Of a stretch of DNA of 21,416 nucleotides, positions 15,092-21,416 are shown piece after piece. Position 1 is the first letter of the stretch; each line of letters begins with the position of its first letter. A program made the position numbers and the translations under genes. Source of the stretch: a bacterium (GTDB lineage: Bacteria; Patescibacteriota; Gracilibacteria; UBA1369; GCA-2718715); assembly GCA_030426295.1 (NCBI GenBank), contig JAUHYY010000004.1:1-21416 (forward strand). Direction: 5' to 3'. The notes beneath the pieces were generated by a model. That model searched no databases, was not told the DNA's origin, and saw only the letters and a program-made list of their open reading frames with translations.

Positions 15092-15616
15092 ATGAAAATT
15101 TATCCCGCAAAAAGTTTAGATCGAACAGAAATACTTAGAGCACTAAAAGAACGACCTGACACAAGTCGCCACATAGGCGACGCAATTCAACTAACAGGTG
15201 TTCGCGAAGATATATTTTTTCATGTTGATAATGTTCTTAAACAACTATTTAGAGTTGGTGAACTAGATCCAAATCGGCTAAGAAAAATTTACTCAACAAC
15301 CTTTCGACCTAGAGATGCAGTTAACGCAGTCCTGCAACTACACTACAGACATTTACTAGCTTCTACAGGCTTCTTAGATTTAGAAGAAACAACAACTGAC
15401 CCTGCGGCTGATATGTTCAGAGAAATGGAAAAATCAATAGGTGCGCTATCAAGAACAAAACGTGAAGCAGAAATACTTGAAGGACTAAGACTAGAACCAC
15501 CAATTTCAAGCAAAGTAGCTACTGAAAGACTAGAAAGACACGAAGAAATAGTACATGTACTAGGACGCACAAGACGAATAATAATGGGAGAAACTAGTAC
15601 GCATATTTTGCACTAG
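15092..15616 (+). CDS. Hypothetical protein, 174 aa
   Basis: No family recognised. The product is soluble, highly charged and probably mostly helical. The N-terminus contains SLDRTEILRALKERPDTSRH, the middle FRPRDAVNAVLQLHYRHLL, and the C-terminal half is a long Arg/Glu-rich helix region, EMEKSIGALSRTKREAEILE followed by ATERLERHEEIVHVLGRTRR. No signal peptide, membrane segment or cysteine is seen. It has one of the best promoters in the window, so it is probably well expressed, and it is transcribed apart from the genes before it. A nucleic-acid or ribosome-associated role would fit the charge pattern but is a guess. Confidence 0.7.
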   Translation: MKIYPAKSLDRTEILRALKERPDTSRHIGDAIQLTGVREDIFFHVDNVLKQLFRVGELDPNRLRKIYSTTFRPRDAVNAVLQLHYRHLLASTGFLDLEETTTDPAADMFREMEKSIGALSRTKREAEILEGLRLEPPISSKVATERLERHEEIVHVLGRTRRIIMGETSTHILH

Positions 15617-15621
15617 ATACA

Positions 15622-15650
15622 TTGCCATTTAGATCCCCTTATGCTAAATT
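15622..15650 (+). promoter_or_regulatory. Promoter of tRNA-Arg(TCG)
   Basis: TTGCCA (15622-15627), a 17-base spacer and TAAATT (15645-15650) with extended TG at 15642-15643. The -10 region TGCTAAATTC is the same as before the first tRNA. Confidence 0.65.
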
Positions 15651-15671
15651 CCCATAGCTTTTTAAGCATGT

Positions 15672-15748
15672 GCACTCATAGCTCAACTGGATAGAGCATC
15701 GGTCTTCGGAACCGAGGGTTGGGGGTTCGACTCCCTCTGGGTGCACCA
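15672..15748 (+). tRNA. tRNA-Arg, anticodon TCG
   Basis: Full cloverleaf with encoded CCA. The acceptor is GCACTCA/TGGGTGC. The D arm is GCTC/GAGC with loop AACTGGATA (A20 present). The anticodon arm is TCGGT-CTTCGGA-ACCGA with anticodon TCG at 15706-15708. The T arm is GGGGG/CCCTC with TTCGACT. It reads CGA and probably CGG. It is clearly a paralogue of the tRNA at 12525, with nearly the same acceptor and D arm. The lipoprotein gene starts 20 bases downstream and may share its transcript. Confidence 0.96.
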
Positions 15749-15768
15749 TAATCAATAATTGAAACATT

Positions 15769-16113
15769 ATGAATAAATTACTTATCACTCTCACAGCTTT
15801 ATTTATTGCAACTCAAATTACTGGATGCGCTGCTCAAGAAGTAGAAATAGATACAACAGAAGATAAAATTACTAATGAGCAAGAAGCCGAAGTAGAAGTG
15901 AATATAGAAACAAATACAGAAGAAGCTGGAACTATGGATAACGAACTTACATCAGAGACCAAAGCTACTGATTACAACTCATCGCGAAGCAATAAAAACG
16001 GTAGCGGAAGTGCATTCGACGATGATTCAGACAGCGACAATATACCAACAAAGGCTTCAACAGGCGGATACATTAAGATTGATGACGTAAAAGGTGAATC
16101 TGAAGATAAATAA
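15769..16113 (+). CDS. Small acidic lipoprotein
   Basis: A 114-residue protein with an N-terminal lipoprotein signal MNKLLITLTALFIATQITGC; the lipobox ITGC puts the lipid on Cys20. The mature part is very rich in Glu, Asp, Thr, Ser and Asn (for example QEAEVEVNIETNTEEAG) and has no further cysteine. It is probably disordered, with a short ordered end STGGYIKIDDVKG. No family recognised. It begins 20 bases after the tRNA-Arg(TCG) CCA end and may be expressed by read-through and processing of the tRNA transcript or from a weak CATAAT -10 at 15747-15752. Confidence 0.75.
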   Translation: MNKLLITLTALFIATQITGCAAQEVEIDTTEDKITNEQEAEVEVNIETNTEEAGTMDNELTSETKATDYNSSRSNKNGSGSAFDDDSDSDNIPTKASTGGYIKIDDVKGESEDK

Positions 16114-16142
16114 TCACTATACCCTCAAACTACTGTGTAACT

Positions 16143-16167
16143 TCATCAATTAAACCATGATGATTTT
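16143..16167 (+). terminator. Possible weak terminator
   Basis: Six-pair stem TCATCA/TGATGA with a nine-base loop, followed by TTTT. It lies in the 80-base gap between convergent genes. The stem is AT-rich, so termination strength is doubtful. Confidence 0.3.
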
Positions 16168-16193
16168 AAAATTTAGTGAGACACACTATCGAT

Positions 16194-17453
16194 CTATTTA
16201 CACCACTTTTTAAGCGTGCCTTCACTAAACGAAAACACAGCCAAACAAATTCCAATGTTCAAATAAAGAACTATATTCGATGTAATCGTTGAAAAATTCA
16301 AAAAGTGATAAACCGTCAAAGCAAGCAAAGAAACAAACAAAGGAGTCACAAACACTCCCCCTTTCTTCATAATTCTATACAAGTCTCTCAAGCAAAAGAA
16401 AATCAAAGCCAGATAAATAAACCCACCAACTAGTCCAAGATTCAAAGAAAGATCTAAAAACTCATTGTGAACCCTATCGATAAAGAATACGTTATTGGCT
16501 CTTAAATCTTCTGGGAGATAATAGTCAATAAATTTATAAGTAGTATCTTGCCCGTACCCAAAGAAAGGCCTATCACCTATCGCTTCGACACCAGCAGTCC
16601 AAAGATCAAACCTTGTATCAACTGAAGTTAAGTTCTCTACATTTAAAGACAAGCGCTGATTGAAATCTAAATTCAAAACATTATATGAGACAACCAATAA
16701 CCCAGCCACGAATACTCCTGTTAAAAACTTCTTAAATAATTTAGATCCAGCAGCAAACAAATAAACTCCATAAGCAAACAGCAAAACCAACCAAGCACTT
16801 CTTGAGCCCGTTAAATAAATTGCATATATGGTCAAAAACAAAATCGCATATTTAAAATATCTATTTGGCTTATAAAGCTGAAACGCATAAAGCATAAACG
16901 GAAACCCAAATACCAGATATGACGCAAGAAAATTTGGATTACCAAGTGTTCCATAAATCCGACCGTAATAATTAATCGGGTCAAAAATATACAACTTGAA
17001 GATATAAGGCGACATTGCAAATAAAGCCACTACTAAGGTTCCAAGCCCTATATACTTTGCCAACTTATTATAATCATTAAACTTAAAGTCTTTAACTATC
17101 AAAAACACATTCATAGAAAGAAGCACATACAAAACATATGTCAGCAACCCTTGATACCTATCTCTAAGCCCCATAAACGAAACCCCAGGCTCTACAGAAA
17201 AACTATAACTAACAAAATTTGCTATTAGAAATAAAAAAAGAAATACTAAATGAGGTGGAACTCTTGGAATCTCTATTTTTCTAAATCGAAAAGCATTAAA
17301 TAAACTAAGAATAATAACCATCCAAAATAAAAACTGAAATTTAGGCAGCTCGAACATGTAAACTGCAGCATAGGGATTAAAAACCAAAGCTGCTCCCCAA
17401 GCTAAAACAGTTAACAATAAAGTATTTAAATTACTGATGCGTAAGAACTTCAT
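16194..17453 (-). CDS. O-antigen ligase / Wzy-like polymerase family membrane protein
   Basis: Polytopic membrane protein, 419 residues from the ATG at 17453, with about ten to twelve hydrophobic segments. The Wzy_C-type region reads GRIYGTLGNPNFLASYLVFG, then YLTGSRSAWLVLL, a large extracytoplasmic loop with FDLWTAGVEAIGDRPFFGYG, and the signature RVHNEFLDLSLNLGLVGGFI. The loop Arg and the His of VHNEF are the usual catalytic-region landmarks. It probably joins or polymerises lipid-linked glycans outside the membrane, for surface polysaccharide or glycoprotein. A longer start at 17489 is possible, but the promoter position favours 17453. No other glycan genes are adjacent. Its 5' end overlaps the divergent carboxypeptidase gene. 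Confidence 0.83.
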   Translation of the reverse strand: MKFLRISNLNTLLLTVLAWGAALVFNPYAAVYMFELPKFQFLFWMVIILSLFNAFRFRKIEIPRVPPHLVFLFLFLIANFVSYSFSVEPGVSFMGLRDRYQGLLTYVLYVLLSMNVFLIVKDFKFNDYNKLAKYIGLGTLVVALFAMSPYIFKLYIFDPINYYGRIYGTLGNPNFLASYLVFGFPFMLYAFQLYKPNRYFKYAILFLTIYAIYLTGSRSAWLVLLFAYGVYLFAAGSKLFKKFLTGVFVAGLLVVSYNVLNLDFNQRLSLNVENLTSVDTRFDLWTAGVEAIGDRPFFGYGQDTTYKFIDYYLPEDLRANNVFFIDRVHNEFLDLSLNLGLVGGFIYLALIFFCLRDLYRIMKKGGVFVTPLFVSLLALTVYHFLNFSTITSNIVLYLNIGICLAVFSFSEGTLKKWCK

Positions 17454-18645
17454 AAAATTCACTATAGTTTTCCTTATAACTATAATCATATGCTTTCCAA
17501 TTATAAAGAGAGAGTATTTTACACAAGGATTTGAATCCTACAAAAAGTCTATAAACGGACTAGAAAACTCAACACTTGTTATTGCAGCAAGATATGAAGA
17601 CAAAAACAAAAACTTAATAAGTCACAATGCAAACAAACCAATCCACATAGGTTCAAACTACAAACTATTCACTGCAGCTACTGCTTTTGACTTAATCGAT
17701 ATAAATTACGAATTCGAAACAAAATTTTATTTAAACGAAAACAAACTATTCATCGAGGGTGGCGGAGACCCTTCAACAACATTTGGAGACATAGACCTTA
17801 TAGCTGAAAACTTAAAACCTAAACTTCAAAACACATTCATAAATGAAATCGTCTATATAAATGAGTTTTTTATTGGTGAACAATATGGTCCAGACTGGGA
17901 TGAAGCATGGTATGAAGAACATTTCGCAATACCTATCACCTCTCTTCAACTTAACAATGGCTTATCAGAAGACAGAGAATTTACTATTAAAGAGCCACTA
18001 ACCTTCTACGCAGAAACATTACGCAAATCTTTAAACTTACCAAACTCAAAAATCAGAGAGATTCAGCCAGATGAAAACAAAGGCGAACTTCTCTACACTC
18101 ACACATCACAAACTCTTGATGCACTAATTTACGACATGCTAAAAAGAAGCCGAAACAACTTTGCAGAGTCATTAATAAGACTTATTGCAAAAGAGATAGA
18201 AGGCCAAGGACTCCAAAAAAACGGAACTGAATTAATGATTAATCACCTGAAAGAAAAAGGAGTAATCGACTCTAAATTCATAGGTGTAGACGGCTCAGGA
18301 ATGTCATCATCAACTAGAATAACTGCCAATCACATTCTGAATCTATTTCAGTACATCAATAACCAAAACTGGGGGCCTGTGTACTGGCAATCATTACCAA
18401 GTGCTCAAAAGGATGGAACTCTATACTACCGATTTGAAAACAAAAATTTAAAATACGAAATACGTGCAAAAACTGGAACACACATAGGTGCTTCGAGTTT
18501 ATCTGGTCGAATATATAAACCCAACGGTAAAGATATTCTATTTAGTATTCATGTTTACGAGCACGAACTAAAAAGAGAGGAAGTAATTTTGAAACTACTC
18601 CCTCTCATTGATCACATCGTTGTGAAGATTAGTGAAGTTTGGTGA
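17437..18645 (+). CDS. dacB: D-alanyl-D-alanine carboxypeptidase/endopeptidase, PBP4 (DacB) family
   Basis: Class C penicillin-binding protein that trims or cleaves D-Ala links in peptidoglycan outside the membrane. The 402 residues start with a short basic end and a hydrophobic anchor or signal FTIVFLITIIICFPII. The three active-site motifs are S73-N-Y-K76 in IGSNYKLFTAAT, S238-R-N240 in KRSRNNFAESL, and K345-T-G347 in RAKTGTHIGASSLSG. VDGSGMSSSTRITA before the last motif is also typical of the family. The stop is TGA, the only clear one in the window. It converges head to tail with the gene at 18646 without any spacer. The start has no alternative downstream because the hydrophobic segment follows at once. 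Confidence 0.9.
   Translation: MRKNFIKFTIVFLITIIICFPIIKREYFTQGFESYKKSINGLENSTLVIAARYEDKNKNLISHNANKPIHIGSNYKLFTAATAFDLIDINYEFETKFYLNENKLFIEGGGDPSTTFGDIDLIAENLKPKLQNTFINEIVYINEFFIGEQYGPDWDEAWYEEHFAIPITSLQLNNGLSEDREFTIKEPLTFYAETLRKSLNLPNSKIREIQPDENKGELLYTHTSQTLDALIYDMLKRSRNNFAESLIRLIAKEIEGQGLQKNGTELMINHLKEKGVIDSKFIGVDGSGMSSSTRITANHILNLFQYINNQNWGPVYWQSLPSAQKDGTLYYRFENKNLKYEIRAKTGTHIGASSLSGRIYKPNGKDILFSIHVYEHELKREEVILKLLPLIDHIVVKISEVW
17473..17500 (-). promoter_or_regulatory. Promoter of the Wzy-like gene, inside dacB
   Basis: The minus strand has TTGGAA (17495-17500), a 16-base spacer and TATAAG (17473-17478), giving a leader of about 13 bases before the ATG at 17453. It lies within the first codons of the carboxypeptidase gene on the other strand. 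Confidence 0.45.
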
Positions 18646-19143
18646 TTACCAAATATCGATTCCCCATCTGCCATCATGCCTTTGTAACATTAAGCACGCT
18701 TCCATTTCTGGAGTTAAATCTCGGCCACTTCTCATATAAACTCTTACTTTTCGAAGACGTTTTAAACAAGTTCTCTTACTTGGCTTAGAACCAACTTCAG
18801 CTAAAAATGGGTACCGGTCCAAACAAATTTCAGCATCAGCCTCCATATTTCTTAGTCTTCCACTAGACTCAGAAATCCAACCGATCGATTCAAGACATTC
18901 CATTTCAGTTGGTTCTCTAAAAGTACCAGTAAGAGTAGTTGAAAGTGCTTTCGATGGACCAGACAAAGTAACTGAAAGAGCTTTTGTAGAAGATAGAGCT
19001 CTTGAGATCATATTAACTTTTTGGAAAGGTTTAAAGAAATTTGCACCTCCAAACGATCCTGCATTAGCTGTAAAAACTACAACTAAAATAAGCAAAAGAG
19101 CCAAAGCAATGCCCATTAGCTTTTTATTATTATTCTTTTTCAT
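18646..19143 (-). CDS. Exported hypothetical protein, 165 aa
   Basis: No family recognised. The N-terminus MKKNNNKKLMGIALALLLIL continuing to FTANAG is a classic signal peptide with a likely cut after ANA. A short degenerate tandem repeat follows, KALSVTLSGPSKALSTTLTG (about residues 54-73), preceded by a weaker copy. The C-terminal domain has four cysteines in a regular pattern: MECLESIGW, AEICLDRYPFL, RTCLKRLRKV and EACLMLQRHDG. Two disulfides are plausible, forming a small helical extracytoplasmic domain. It has a good promoter. It abuts the end of dacB and is divergent from the transporter gene. Confidence 0.75.
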   Translation of the reverse strand: MKKNNNKKLMGIALALLLILVVVFTANAGSFGGANFFKPFQKVNMISRALSSTKALSVTLSGPSKALSTTLTGTFREPTEMECLESIGWISESSGRLRNMEADAEICLDRYPFLAEVGSKPSKRTCLKRLRKVRVYMRSGRDLTPEMEACLMLQRHDGRWGIDIW

Positions 19144-19169
19144 TTTAAAATTTTAAAACATACAATAAG

Positions 19170-19198
19170 ATTCTAAACATTAATACTAACTTCTGCAA
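19170..19198 (-). promoter_or_regulatory. Promoter of the exported hypothetical gene
   Basis: The minus strand has TTGCAG (19193-19198), a 17-base spacer and TAGAAT (19170-19175), with a leader of about 20 bases before the ATG at 19143. Confidence 0.6.
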
Positions 19199-19207
19199 AC
19201 TATCATA

Positions 19208-20104
19208 CTGACAAAAACACAGACAGGTGTAGCATTTATTTGGGGTGAACTCTTATTATGGGCTTTATTCCCTATAACAACAAGCATAATCATCAGAACA
19301 ATCCCACCAATTTTAACTATTGGGTTATCAACATTCATTGCTGGGATATTCCTTTTCATCTACACAGCCCACAAAAAAAGACTGAAAGAACTAACAAACA
19401 AAAAAGCCCTTAAACATATAATGGTAGTAACAGTTATTATTGGAATCATCGGATACTCTCTTTACACACTAGCCCTCCAATACACAACTCCAAACAATAT
19501 TGCGATCATTGGACTATCACAACTCTTATTCACCATATTTTATTTCGGAATCTTAACTGACAAAGAACCTCAAACGCCAAAATCTCTATTCGGAGCGTTT
19601 CTTGTACTAGTTGGAACAATAACTGTAGTCATTCAAGATGGATTTACATTTAACCCTGGAGACTTACTTGTAATTTTATCTAACTCATTAGCACCATTTG
19701 CTAACGCTTCAGTACAAAAAGCACGAAAACACGTTAAAGCATCTACAATCATGTGCGTTAGAAGCATAATCGCTGGGGTATTCATATTACTACTAAGCAT
19801 AGTCTTCGAAGAACCAATAAACACCGTATTCACCTCAACGACTATCCTTCTCATTATCATAAATGGAGTATTCATGATGGGACTTTCCAAAATCTTTTGG
19901 GTAGAAGCAATTCATAGAATAGACATTTCAAAAGCACTAAGTTTCAATTCAACAGGCCCAGCATTCACAATACTATTTTCAATATTAATTCTAAACCAAC
20001 TTCCAACGACAAGACAAATCTTGGGATTAATACCTATGATCATTGGTATTTACCTTATAACAGCCATTTCATCTGGTAAAAAGAAGTCGTTTCCTATAGA
20101 CTAA
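19208..20104 (+). CDS. EamA/DMT-family transporter with a non-standard start
   Basis: Inner-membrane drug/metabolite-type permease, about 298 residues with ten hydrophobic segments in two EamA halves. The frame is homologous-looking well before the first ATG at 19421: codons from 19208 read TKTQTGVAFIWGELLLWALF, the usual first helix of the family. The frame has a stop at 19187, and between there and 19208 there is no ATG, GTG or TTG. CTG at 19208 (or CTG at 19193) is therefore the best start. With CTG at 19208 the length fits the family; from 19421 two helices would be lost. The second half contains the matching LSFNSTGPAFTILFSILILN. Substrate unknown. Aspartate kinase begins 19 bases later, so an amino-acid exporter role is possible. 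Confidence 0.8.
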   Translation: MTKTQTGVAFIWGELLLWALFPITTSIIIRTIPPILTIGLSTFIAGIFLFIYTAHKKRLKELTNKKALKHIMVVTVIIGIIGYSLYTLALQYTTPNNIAIIGLSQLLFTIFYFGILTDKEPQTPKSLFGAFLVLVGTITVVIQDGFTFNPGDLLVILSNSLAPFANASVQKARKHVKASTIMCVRSIIAGVFILLLSIVFEEPINTVFTSTTILLIIINGVFMMGLSKIFWVEAIHRIDISKALSFNSTGPAFTILFSILILNQLPTTRQILGLIPMIIGIYLITAISSGKKKSFPID

Positions 20105-20123
20105 AAGCCATAATTTTCGACAT

Positions 20124-21416
20124 ATGATTTCAATGAAATTTGGCGGAACCTCTATGGGATCAGCCGACAGCATAAAAAACGCAGCTTCGATTATTCAATC
20201 ACAACTTAAAAACTCTCAAGTTGCAGTAGTTGTGTCTGCAGTAAGCGGAATGACAGATCGACTAATCAAACTTGCCAACTCAGCTCTATCAGAAAGAAAT
20301 GGTATTGAAGAGCAATTCCAAGAGGTAAGAAAGATTCATCAAAACATCATCGATGGCTTATTTGAAAACGCAGAAGATATCAGCAAAGAAATAACTGAAC
20401 TAATCGACTCACTAGAAGACTTCATTCTAGGAATCAAATTAATCAAAGAGCTTTCACCACATTCATACGATTTCATCACTTCATATGGAGAAAGACTTAG
20501 TGCAACAATACTTGCTCACTACTTAACAAGCCAAGGAACAGAATCTCAAGCAGTAATGGCTGACACATTCTTAGTAACAAACAAAATTGCTGGTAACGCA
20601 GACCCCCTAATTGCTGAAACTAAAAGAAAAGGAGAACCACTGCTAAAAAGGTTAATCAAAGACAAAATAACTCCTGTAATAACAGGTTTCATGGGACGAT
20701 CAACCGAAGGTAAAATCACAACCCTTGGTCGAGGTGGATCAGACTACTCAGCTGCAATAGTTGGTGCTGTAATCGGAGCAAAAGAAATCCAAATCTGGAC
20801 TGACGTTAGTGGATTCTACACAACAGACCCTCGAATCTGCGAACAAGCTCATCCACACGACATTGTTTCATTCAGAGAAGCTTCTGAACTGGCCCGATTT
20901 GGAGCTAAAGTTCTTCATCCAAGAACAATGCTTCCTGCTAAAGAAGATAATATTCCAATCATAATTAAAAACACTTTCCACCCAGATGAACCTGGTACAA
21001 AAGTGACTTTCAACGAAAAAGAAGTGCCTCAAAGCGTTAAAGCAATTGCTCTAAAAAAAGATGTCGAGCTCATAACAATCTGTTCTACAGAAATGCTAAT
21101 GACCTATGGCTTCATGGCTAAAATCTTTAACATATTTGAAAAACACAACCTTGGAGTAGACATAGTAGCTACATCAGAAGTAACAGTTTCAATATCAGTC
21201 GAAGACAAAGCAACTAAAGAACTTGTTGCTGACCTAGAAAACCTTGGAGCAGTAACAGTAGAAGACGGCCTAAACATTGTATCTGTAGTAGGATCAGGAC
21301 TAGAAGGAGACCTAACTCCAAACGCAAAAATTCTTACAGTTCTTGCTGAGAACAAAATTGATGCAAAAGTTATTACTCAAGGTTCTTCGCAAAACAACTT
21401 CTCGCTAATTATAAAT
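20124..21416 (+). CDS. lysC: Aspartate kinase (3' partial)
   Basis: Phosphorylates aspartate at the head of the pathway to lysine, diaminopimelate, threonine and methionine. In a reduced bacterium the main use may be diaminopimelate for cell wall. The frame runs to the window edge with 431 residues seen. The N-terminal MKFGGTSMGS carries the KFGGTS ATP/aspartate motif at residues 5-10. SYGERLSATILAHYL and TTLGRGGSDYSAAI are kinase motifs. VSGFYTTDPRICEQA and ELARFGAKVLHPRT complete the catalytic domain. Two ACT regulatory domains follow (AKIFNIFEKHNLGVDIVATS and AKILTVLAENKIDAKVITQG), so lysine or threonine feedback is likely. A second ATG at 20133 is an alternative start. Whether a homoserine dehydrogenase domain follows cannot be seen. 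Confidence 0.95.
   Translation, partial: MISMKFGGTSMGSADSIKNAASIIQSQLKNSQVAVVVSAVSGMTDRLIKLANSALSERNGIEEQFQEVRKIHQNIIDGLFENAEDISKEITELIDSLEDFILGIKLIKELSPHSYDFITSYGERLSATILAHYLTSQGTESQAVMADTFLVTNKIAGNADPLIAETKRKGEPLLKRLIKDKITPVITGFMGRSTEGKITTLGRGGSDYSAAIVGAVIGAKEIQIWTDVSGFYTTDPRICEQAHPHDIVSFREASELARFGAKVLHPRTMLPAKEDNIPIIIKNTFHPDEPGTKVTFNEKEVPQSVKAIALKKDVELITICSTEMLMTYGFMAKIFNIFEKHNLGVDIVATSEVTVSISVEDKATKELVADLENLGAVTVEDGLNIVSVVGSGLEGDLTPNAKILTVLAENKIDAKVITQGSSQNNFSLIIN

Noticed and set aside
21104..21355. Minus-strand frame opposite aspartate kinase.
   Set aside because: Antisense to the conserved ACT domains of aspartate kinase, with no promoter or motif.
1..21416. Reassigned UGA (glycine) code.
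   Set aside because: All genes run full length without internal TGA, glycine uses GGN codons throughout, and one gene ends at TGA in a sensible place.

Overview
This is a compact, AT-rich bacterial chromosome segment. It has about 21 protein genes and two tRNA genes, and no gene-free stretch reaches 300 bases. All genes read cleanly with the standard bacterial code. Stops are almost all TAA, with a few TAG and one clear TGA. I saw no Shine-Dalgarno motif before the starts I inspected. Instead, several recognisable -35/-10 promoters lie so close to the starts that mRNA leaders would be only about 7-20 nt. Together with several small lipoproteins and unassignable proteins, this suggests a reduced-genome or candidate-phylum lineage (Patescibacteria/Peregrinibacteria-like is possible). 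That placement is inference only, and no marker in the window settles it.

Layout. 1-4076 (+): the 3' part of the F1F0 ATP synthase operon, atpA (5' truncated)-atpG-atpD-atpC, closed by a bidirectional terminator. 4137-7753 (-): a lipoate operon read leftward, consisting of a Cys-rich lipoprotein, a two-piece lipoate-protein ligase (separate C-terminal and catalytic subunits) and dihydrolipoamide dehydrogenase, then an unknown protein with its own promoter. 7848-9601: a FemAB-type aminoacyltransferase (+) convergent with a lipoprotein (-) carrying ten 8-residue repeats. 9681-12508: uvrB (-) divergent from an inositol-monophosphatase-family gene (+). 12525-13397: tRNA-Arg(GCG), a DUF4395 membrane protein and a CsoR/RcnR/FrmR-type repressor. 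13530-15616 (+): a class-1-like dihydroorotate dehydrogenase, a DoxX membrane protein and an unknown protein. 15672-16113: tRNA-Arg(TCG) and an acidic lipoprotein. 16194-18645: an O-antigen-ligase/Wzy-like polymerase (-) and a PBP4-type D-Ala-D-Ala carboxypeptidase (+) whose 5' ends overlap. 18646-21416: an exported unknown (-), an EamA/DMT transporter with no ATG/GTG/TTG start (+), and aspartate kinase truncated at the right edge.

Functional threads. The themes are energy (ATP synthase), lipoate attachment and reoxidation (no lipoylated substrate protein is visible here), cell envelope (FemAB, PBP4, polymerase, lipoproteins, possibly aspartate kinase feeding diaminopimelate) and decoding of the CGN arginine box by a GCG/UCG tRNA pair.

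The most unusual item is the lipoprotein at 7491-7753. Its reading frame appears to switch at an A AAA AAG heptamer followed by a hairpin. That is the layout of a programmed -1 frameshift, though a homopolymer error or mutation is the rival explanation.
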